A stretch of DNA of 64,000 bases, taken from Calliphora vicina. Lineage: Eukaryota; Arthropoda; Insecta; Diptera; Calliphoridae. The position numbers were made by a program, and so were the translations under genes. The stretch spans positions 40,796,278 to 40,860,277 of the forward strand of contig NC_088784.1 of the NCBI RefSeq assembly GCF_958450345.1. Direction: 5' to 3'. The notes under the pieces were generated by a model. The model ran no database searches and was not told the origin of the DNA. It worked only from the letters and a program-made list of their open reading frames with translations. Below, in pieces: positions 61,801 through 64,000 of the stretch; the first letter of the stretch is position 1; each line of letters begins with the position of its first letter.

Positions 61801-64000
61801 CAGTTGTGATATGACGGATTCGCATAGGATGGAACCAATTTATAAAACCGCCAGTCCATTTGGTACGCGCCAATTCAAGACGCCACAAGGAACGAGCCTG
61901 CGACATCACGGAACCACCTTCATACACAACAATACTGGAAGTAAAGAAATTAAATAAAAAAACAATTGTTAAAGTCAAGAAGTTTATTAAAGGAAACAGT
62001 AATCACCATAATCCCATTATTTTCTAAAAAAATATGGCGGGCCTGGTCTTTTAACTCATTGTATCATTGTCGCAATGGTTTGCTCTTTTATCTGTTCTGG
62101 GTATATTACAATGAACTTCCCAGCCGCTGCATATCAACAATATCAGTTTATAATAATTATTAGTTTACTAATAACTAATATTTATCACAGCGCCCTACTT
62201 CGGTGGTATAAAACTAAAACGGCACCGAAGTAAATTAATTAAATAAAGGTTATTGGCTTGACTAATGCGTTATCTCACCACCAGAGACGCTGCAATCTGC
62301 ACTAATAACAAATATAACGCGAAATTGCAGAGTTGTCAATAAAAGCTTTTCTCCTCCTTTCACCACATTTCCTTCTACAATCTATACCCTTTACAAAGAA
62401 AGTAACACAACTAATATATAGGCATATTAATTGTCTGAGTGTTACTTCTCTTTTTAAAGAAAAAATAACTTGGTCTAGATACCTGCATGTTTTGAAAGTA
62501 CTATTCATTTAAGAATGGATAAAAGGCAGCATCATATTTGGATTTATCGTTTCCGATTTTAATAAAATTTAGAGATATACCCCTATATTCATACAGAATT
62601 ATACAGTCATGTCACGTTCGGAATGGTTTCAATTCCGTAGTTACCATTTCCATCGATTTTGTTTTAGAAACACTATCCCCTTTCCAATAAGGTCAAATCT
62701 CAGCCATTTGTGGACCGATTTAGCTGATTTTAAATTTGAAACTTCTCGAAAGCATGTCTGACAGAATTATTGAAGATTTGGATCCCGAAGATATCTGGGG
62801 TCTTCAGAAAATTGATTTCAATCTATTAAGATCCAGAATATATGAGGAGCCGCAGAACAAAAGGTACTTTTTCGATTTTTTTTACAAATTGAATTTTTGG
62901 TATTTTTATAATATTTAATATTTTTTTTTTTAAATATTCTAGAAAAAATCAATTTGCCAAAATTTTTAAATTTTCAAAAAAGTACATTTTGTTCTGCGGC
63001 TCCTCATATATACTTTATAGGGTCTGAAAATTGTATTGTGGATATTACAAACGGAATGACATACTTATATATACCCTTCTCACGAAGGTGAAGTGTATGA
63101 AAATATCGCACTTGATCAACAAGAGGGTATTAACTCAAAATTTTTAAAATTTCACTTTTTGCAAGAAATCAACTAACAACATCAATATCTATCTACTGTA
63201 AAAATTTCGACGTATTCCGATTACTCTTTCATCTCGAAAACCACATATGAGACCATTTTCGTGATAATGTAGTGACTACTTTCATATCAACAAAAAGGTA
63301 TTATTTTGAGTTAATAAAAAAGTTGAAATAGAAATGCATTGTATATTTTCATAAAAAAGATATTATTTTGATTTGAGACTTTATTCAAGTTAAAAATAAT
63401 CAAATTGTTTTATTTAAATTTGGTTGTATTTTGAGTTGATACTGTTTTGTTGATAAAATTTGTTTTTCTTTATGATTTTAATTCGAAATGTGACTTTTTT
63501 TAGAAAAAAAATGTTAAAATTTTTTCAGAAAAATAGTATTAACTCAAAAAATTGATTTTTTTGCAATAACTGAAAAAAATTTAAGAGAAAAACAATGTTA
63601 ATATATTTTCAAATAAAATTTGCTTACTATGATGTATTCGGATTTTTAAATTCTCTTCAAATATAACCACAAACAGTTTTTAACCTCTACTGAAAATTTT
63701 AAAATTTTGAGTTAATACCCTCTTGTTGATCAAGTGCGATATTTAAATTAAGGAGGTTATTTGAAAATCACTTCTCCTCATTTTTCTTATAAATTATTTT
63801 TGTTTTACAAAAATTTATATCGAATGTTTTTTAATTGAGGTGAAATATTTTACAAAATGAGGGTTTAAGTGTTAGCTTACTTTCACCATAAATTTTGTAC
63901 TTACTTCTGTCCGGTTTCACGACCCCAGGTGCTCGGTATAGTTAGACATTCATCACCACCATGGAAAAAGCGTAAAACATCGCCACCAAATACATAACCC
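35209..64000 (-). CDS. RyR: Ryanodine receptor (5' end beyond the window)
   Basis: Twenty-six exon positions (plus two alternative exons) run from the right edge to the TAA at 35211-35209. With one exon of each alternative pair they give 4913 residues in phase; insect RyR is about 5100 aa, so only about 200 N-terminal residues are missing. Visible in order: MIR region, RIH (RYDR/ITPR) domain, SPRY1, two RyR repeats, SPRY2, SPRY3, long helical solenoid, two more RyR repeats, RIH-associated region with an acidic Glu/Gly stretch, EF-hand pair, and the six-segment pore with filter [13 protein letters not shown]-terminal C2H2-like zinc motif and a GGGGGG tail end the protein. The tetramer releases calcium from the sarco/endoplasmic reticulum. 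Introns are all GT..AG and several carry transposons. No frameshift is seen. Confidence 0.97.
37963..38164 (-). CDS. RyR: RyR exon (EF-hand region start)
   Basis: Encodes [18 protein letters not shown] and [20 protein letters not shown], then [19 protein letters not shown], the first EF-hand-like half. Confidence 0.95.
38229..38648 (-). CDS. RyR: RyR exon (RIH-associated domain end)
   Basis: Encodes [38 protein letters not shown] and [20 protein letters not shown], strongly conserved across animals. Confidence 0.96.
38713..38823 (-). CDS. RyR: RyR exon (RIH-associated domain)
   Basis: A 111-base exon encoding [18 protein letters not shown] and [13 protein letters not shown]. The acceptor GTGCAG lies before 38823, and the donor is GTGAGT. 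Confidence 0.94.
39216..39516 (-). CDS. RyR: RyR exon (RIH-associated domain)
   Basis: Encodes [20 protein letters not shown] and [20 protein letters not shown], ending within the glycine after KAE. Confidence 0.95.
39819..40176 (-). CDS. RyR: RyR exon (RIH-associated region, acidic stretch)
   Basis: Begins [20 protein letters not shown] and contains [18 protein letters not shown] and [16 protein letters not shown], then a Glu/Gly low-complexity run of about 30 residues. It ends in phase 0 after TSIH. Confidence 0.95.
40177..42908 (-). other. RyR intron with a duplicated 120-base segment
   Basis: A 2.7-kb intron. Two diverged tandem copies of about 120 bases occupy 41630-41850, each holding TTTCGAATCTGAGG, then GATTCAAAATG and ATCCAATATG. 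No coding function is seen; the open frames there are repeat-driven. Confidence 0.55.
42909..43018 (-). CDS. RyR: RyR alternative exon d (divergent form)
   Basis: A 110-base exon with acceptor TTTAG before 43018 and donor GTGGGG at 42908. It encodes [18 protein letters not shown] and [19 protein letters not shown]. It has the same entry phase and exit phase as exon c, and both splice to [11 protein letters not shown]. The RxxAV...LR...L...R pattern shows homology to exon c, but the N-terminal half is Ser/Lys-rich and different. Confidence 0.8.
43019..43562 (-). other. Spacer between RyR alternative exons c and d
   Basis: A 544-base intronic spacer of AT-rich sequence without a repeat that I recognise. 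Possible competing RNA structures for exclusive splicing could not be assessed by eye. Confidence 0.4.
43563..43675 (-). CDS. RyR: RyR alternative exon c (canonical form)
   Basis: A 113-base exon too short for simple ORF detection. The acceptor GACAG is at 43676-43680 and the donor GTTTTT at 43562. It encodes [19 protein letters not shown] and [19 protein letters not shown], matching the standard Drosophila RyR sequence at this place, which vertebrates also share (RAVxACF). Confidence 0.9.
43676..44064 (-). other. RyR intron before alternative exon c
   Basis: A 389-base AT-rich intron; nothing notable seen. Confidence 0.5.
44065..46162 (-). CDS. RyR: RyR exon (central solenoid)
   Basis: A 2098-base exon, about 700 residues, from [13 protein letters not shown] to AKVLFGLHM. 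It includes [20 protein letters not shown] and [20 protein letters not shown], and a lysine-rich run near [18 protein letters not shown]. It ends in phase 0, where the second alternative pair joins. Confidence 0.96.
46223..46497 (-). CDS. RyR: RyR exon (RyR repeat 4)
   Basis: Begins [17 protein letters not shown] and contains the fourth RyR repeat ([20 protein letters not shown]). It lacks a short NEFQ-like insert that I recall in some Drosophila isoforms. Confidence 0.94.
46672..46809 (-). CDS. RyR: RyR exon (between repeats 3 and 4)
   Basis: A 138-base exon in phase 0 at both ends, encoding [20 protein letters not shown] and ending [12 protein letters not shown]. Its in-phase length would allow skipping without a frameshift. 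Confidence 0.93.
47070..47549 (-). CDS. RyR: RyR exon (RyR repeat 3)
   Basis: Begins [15 protein letters not shown] and includes [20 protein letters not shown] and the third RyR repeat ([20 protein letters not shown]). Confidence 0.95.
47684..49956 (-). CDS. RyR: RyR exon (large helical solenoid exon)
   Basis: A 2273-base exon, about 757 residues, from [20 protein letters not shown] to SEYTTVALR. It holds highly conserved blocks such as [39 protein letters not shown] and [20 protein letters not shown]. It forms part of the cytoplasmic shell of the channel. Confidence 0.97.
50026..50141 (-). CDS. RyR: RyR exon (solenoid)
   Basis: A 116-base exon encoding [20 protein letters not shown] and ending FEK. 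The donor is GTCAGT, a less common form. Confidence 0.92.
50216..50413 (-). CDS. RyR: RyR exon (solenoid, divergent start)
   Basis: Encodes [19 protein letters not shown], which is unlike the corresponding short Drosophila stretch I remember, then the conserved [20 protein letters not shown] and [14 protein letters not shown]. Confidence 0.92.
50414..50968 (-). other. RyR intron between SPRY3 and solenoid exons
   Basis: A 555-base intron; no repeat or coding signal recognised. Confidence 0.5.
50969..52128 (-). CDS. RyR: RyR exon (SPRY3 and following solenoid)
   Basis: Begins [18 protein letters not shown] and covers SPRY3 ([14 protein letters not shown] [20 protein letters not shown]) and helical sequence ([20 protein letters not shown]). 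The preceding intron is about 72 bases; the open frame crosses it, but the splice NN-AEIP fits the family. Confidence 0.94.
52201..52939 (-). CDS. RyR: RyR exon (SPRY2-SPRY3 linker)
   Basis: Begins [20 protein letters not shown] and holds a Gln-rich stretch (QEQQQQQT) and a basic block ([19 protein letters not shown]) that is poorly conserved between animals. It ends after LRLNN. Confidence 0.95.
53006..53210 (-). CDS. RyR: RyR exon (SPRY2 end)
   Basis: Encodes [18 protein letters not shown] and [20 protein letters not shown], up to [10 protein letters not shown]. It accepts either alternative exon because both end with the first base of the shared serine codon. Confidence 0.95.
53750..54018. 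repeat. Dispersed repeat in a RyR intron, copy 1
   Basis: A 269-base repeat starting AGCGCCCTCCTTTGGTGG and ending CTCTTTTTAAAGAAA. An internal inverted pair AAAGAAAGTAACAC / GTGTTACTTCTCTTT is present. It is homologous along its length and in the same direction as 62189-62463. The class is unknown. Confidence 0.7.
55044..55143 (-). CDS. RyR: RyR alternative exon b (SPRY2)
   Basis: Also 100 bases, phase 0 to 1, encoding [10 protein letters not shown] then [18 protein letters not shown] and ADHTI. It aligns with exon a without gaps (GD-x2-G-x-F-x-D shared). Including both in one transcript would shift the frame by 100 bases, so they should be exclusive. Confidence 0.92.
55529..55628 (-). CDS. 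RyR: RyR alternative exon a (SPRY2)
   Basis: A 100-base exon, phase 0 to 1, encoding [10 protein letters not shown] then [18 protein letters not shown] and KEQTI. It is the homologue of the exon 385 bases further 3'. Insect RyR is known to use mutually exclusive exons at this place in SPRY2. Confidence 0.92.
55629..58561 (-). other. Large RyR intron upstream of alternative exon a
   Basis: A 2.9-kb intron. Apart from the LINE fragment at 56260-56700 it holds open frames around 57164-57664 and 57920-58174 on both strands that I cannot assign and that look like further transposon debris. Confidence 0.45.
56260..56700 (+). pseudogene. Degenerate LINE fragment
   Basis: Plus-strand frames show [12 protein letters not shown] (compare the RT opening VxFIPKxGK) and, after a deletion, [19 protein letters not shown] with IKAAAQW (compare the RT thumb). 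The pieces are out of frame and internally deleted. Assignment is by motif resemblance. Confidence 0.5.
58562..59165 (-). CDS. RyR: RyR exon (RyR repeat 2, SPRY2 start)
   Basis: Contains the second RyR repeat ([20 protein letters not shown]) and the opening of SPRY2 ([19 protein letters not shown]). It ends in phase 0 after DGHN, at the junction that feeds the alternative exon pair. Confidence 0.96.
59228..59647 (-). CDS. RyR: RyR exon (SPRY1 end, RyR repeat 1)
   Basis: Starts [14 protein letters not shown] and contains the first RyR repeat ([20 protein letters not shown]). A 56-base-scale small intron separates it from the SPRY1 exon. Confidence 0.96.
59703..59999 (-). CDS. RyR: RyR exon (SPRY1)
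   Basis: Encodes [38 protein letters not shown] and [11 protein letters not shown], the core of the first SPRY domain. Confidence 0.96.
60068..60773 (-). CDS. RyR: RyR exon (RIH domain, start of SPRY1)
   Basis: Begins [18 protein letters not shown] and covers the RIH solenoid ([20 protein letters not shown]), then the first part of SPRY1 ([12 protein letters not shown]). Confidence 0.96.
60841..60965 (-). CDS. RyR: RyR exon (RIH domain)
   Basis: A 125-base exon encoding [16 protein letters not shown] and [19 protein letters not shown]. The donor is GTTTGT, a weaker match than most in this gene. Confidence 0.92.
61343..61692 (-). CDS. RyR: RyR exon (MIR end, RIH start)
   Basis: Starts [15 protein letters not shown] and includes [16 protein letters not shown] and [14 protein letters not shown]. 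The donor GTATGT at 61342 lies inside a longer open frame that runs to 61228. Homology ([15 protein letters not shown]) fixes the splice. Confidence 0.93.
61760..61934 (-). CDS. RyR: RyR exon (MIR domain)
   Basis: Encodes [20 protein letters not shown] and [18 protein letters not shown], highly conserved MIR sequence of RyR. It ends in phase 0 at donor GTAAGC (61759). Confidence 0.95.
62189..62463. repeat. Dispersed repeat in a RyR intron, copy 2
   Basis: The second copy of the repeat at 53750-54018, about 275 bases, with the same internal hairpin and scattered substitutions and small gaps. Confidence 0.7.
62690..63105 (+). repeat. Mini-me/Helitron-like repeat, right half, split by a MITE
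   Basis: Contains TCAGCCATTTGTGGACCGAT, then GATCCAGAATATA, and after the MITE TATATACTTTATAGGGTC, ACAAACGGAATGACATACTT and a degraded terminal block. It is parallel to 22006-22425. Confidence 0.55.
62843..63006. mobile_element. 164-base MITE with GAGGAGCCGCAGAAC ends
   Basis: Inverted ends TGAGGAGCCGCAGAACAAAA, nearly perfect for over 20 bases and continuing with GTAC. It is inserted into the TATATA run of the mini-me-like repeat with TATA on both sides. This fits a TA-targeting (Tc1/mariner-type) insertion, seen by comparison with the uninterrupted copy near 22330. Confidence 0.8.
63102..63743. mobile_element. Element with about 50-base inverted ends
   Basis: The left end AATATCGCACTTGATCAACA continues through AGAGGGTATTAACTCAAAA. 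The same sequence is inverted at 63694-63743. The interior is AT-rich and repeats GTATTAACTCAAAA and its complement. No coding capacity; the superfamily is unknown. Confidence 0.75.
63905..64000 (-). CDS. RyR: RyR exon (MIR region, cut by the window edge)
   Basis: Encodes [20 protein letters not shown] and on to GRETGQ, matching the MIR-domain block before VVYEGGS of RyR. The donor GTAAGT begins at 63904, and the codon is completed by the next exon. The exon continues outside the window. Confidence 0.93.

Larger units (their letters stand above)
61935..63904 (-). other. RyR intron filled with MITEs
   Basis: A 1.97-kb intron made mostly of repeats: the dispersed repeat at 62189, a mini-me-like right half (62690-63105) carrying a MITE at 62843, and a long-inverted-repeat element at 63102-63743. 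Confidence 0.7.

Overview
This is AT-rich genomic DNA from a higher fly (Diptera, Brachycera). The evidence is phased exons with GT..AG introns, proteins close to those I know from Drosophila, ZAD-type zinc-finger architecture (an insect family), and dense DNA-transposon debris. The long repeat-filled introns suggest a calyptrate fly (blow fly or house fly group) rather than Drosophila, but the species cannot be fixed from sequence alone.

Layout. Bases 1-2710 hold LINE and other repeat remnants. Bases 2711-8905 (minus) hold a complete six-exon flightless-I gene (fliI, 1255 aa): leucine-rich repeats followed by gelsolin repeats. Bases 8906-11617 are an intergenic stretch with nested MITEs. Bases 11618-28990 (plus) hold a four-exon ZAD C2H2 zinc-finger gene (830 aa). 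Its third intron is 14.8 kb and contains a 7.3-kb array of a 31-base satellite, several MITEs, a fold-back element and a dead Tc1 element. Bases 28991-35208 are a transposon graveyard (LINE, LTR-like, hAT-like, Tc1-like and mariner-like pieces, several nested). From 35209 to the window edge at 64000 (minus) lies nearly all of the ryanodine receptor gene RyR. Twenty-six constitutive exon positions encode 4913 residues, from the MIR domain to the C-terminus; roughly the first 200 residues lie beyond the window.

All exon phases of the three genes were checked by length arithmetic and close without a frameshift. RyR has two exon pairs whose members share length class and phase and encode homologous peptides, so they look mutually exclusive: one in the second SPRY domain (55529-55628 / 55044-55143) and one before the RIH-associated region (43563-43675 / 42909-43018).

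The strongest unusual structure is the satellite. Each unit is a 14-base perfect palindrome plus a 17-base directional spacer. The array is split into blocks of opposite orientation that switch at palindromes. One block of rare variants occurs twice directly and once inverted. Two hAT-type MITE families are also documented here with perfect 8-base target duplications. One family has two apparently identical 239-base copies. No operon-like co-regulation is implied: fliI is an actin-cytoskeleton and transcription co-regulator, the ZAD gene a likely DNA-binding regulator, and RyR the ER calcium-release channel.
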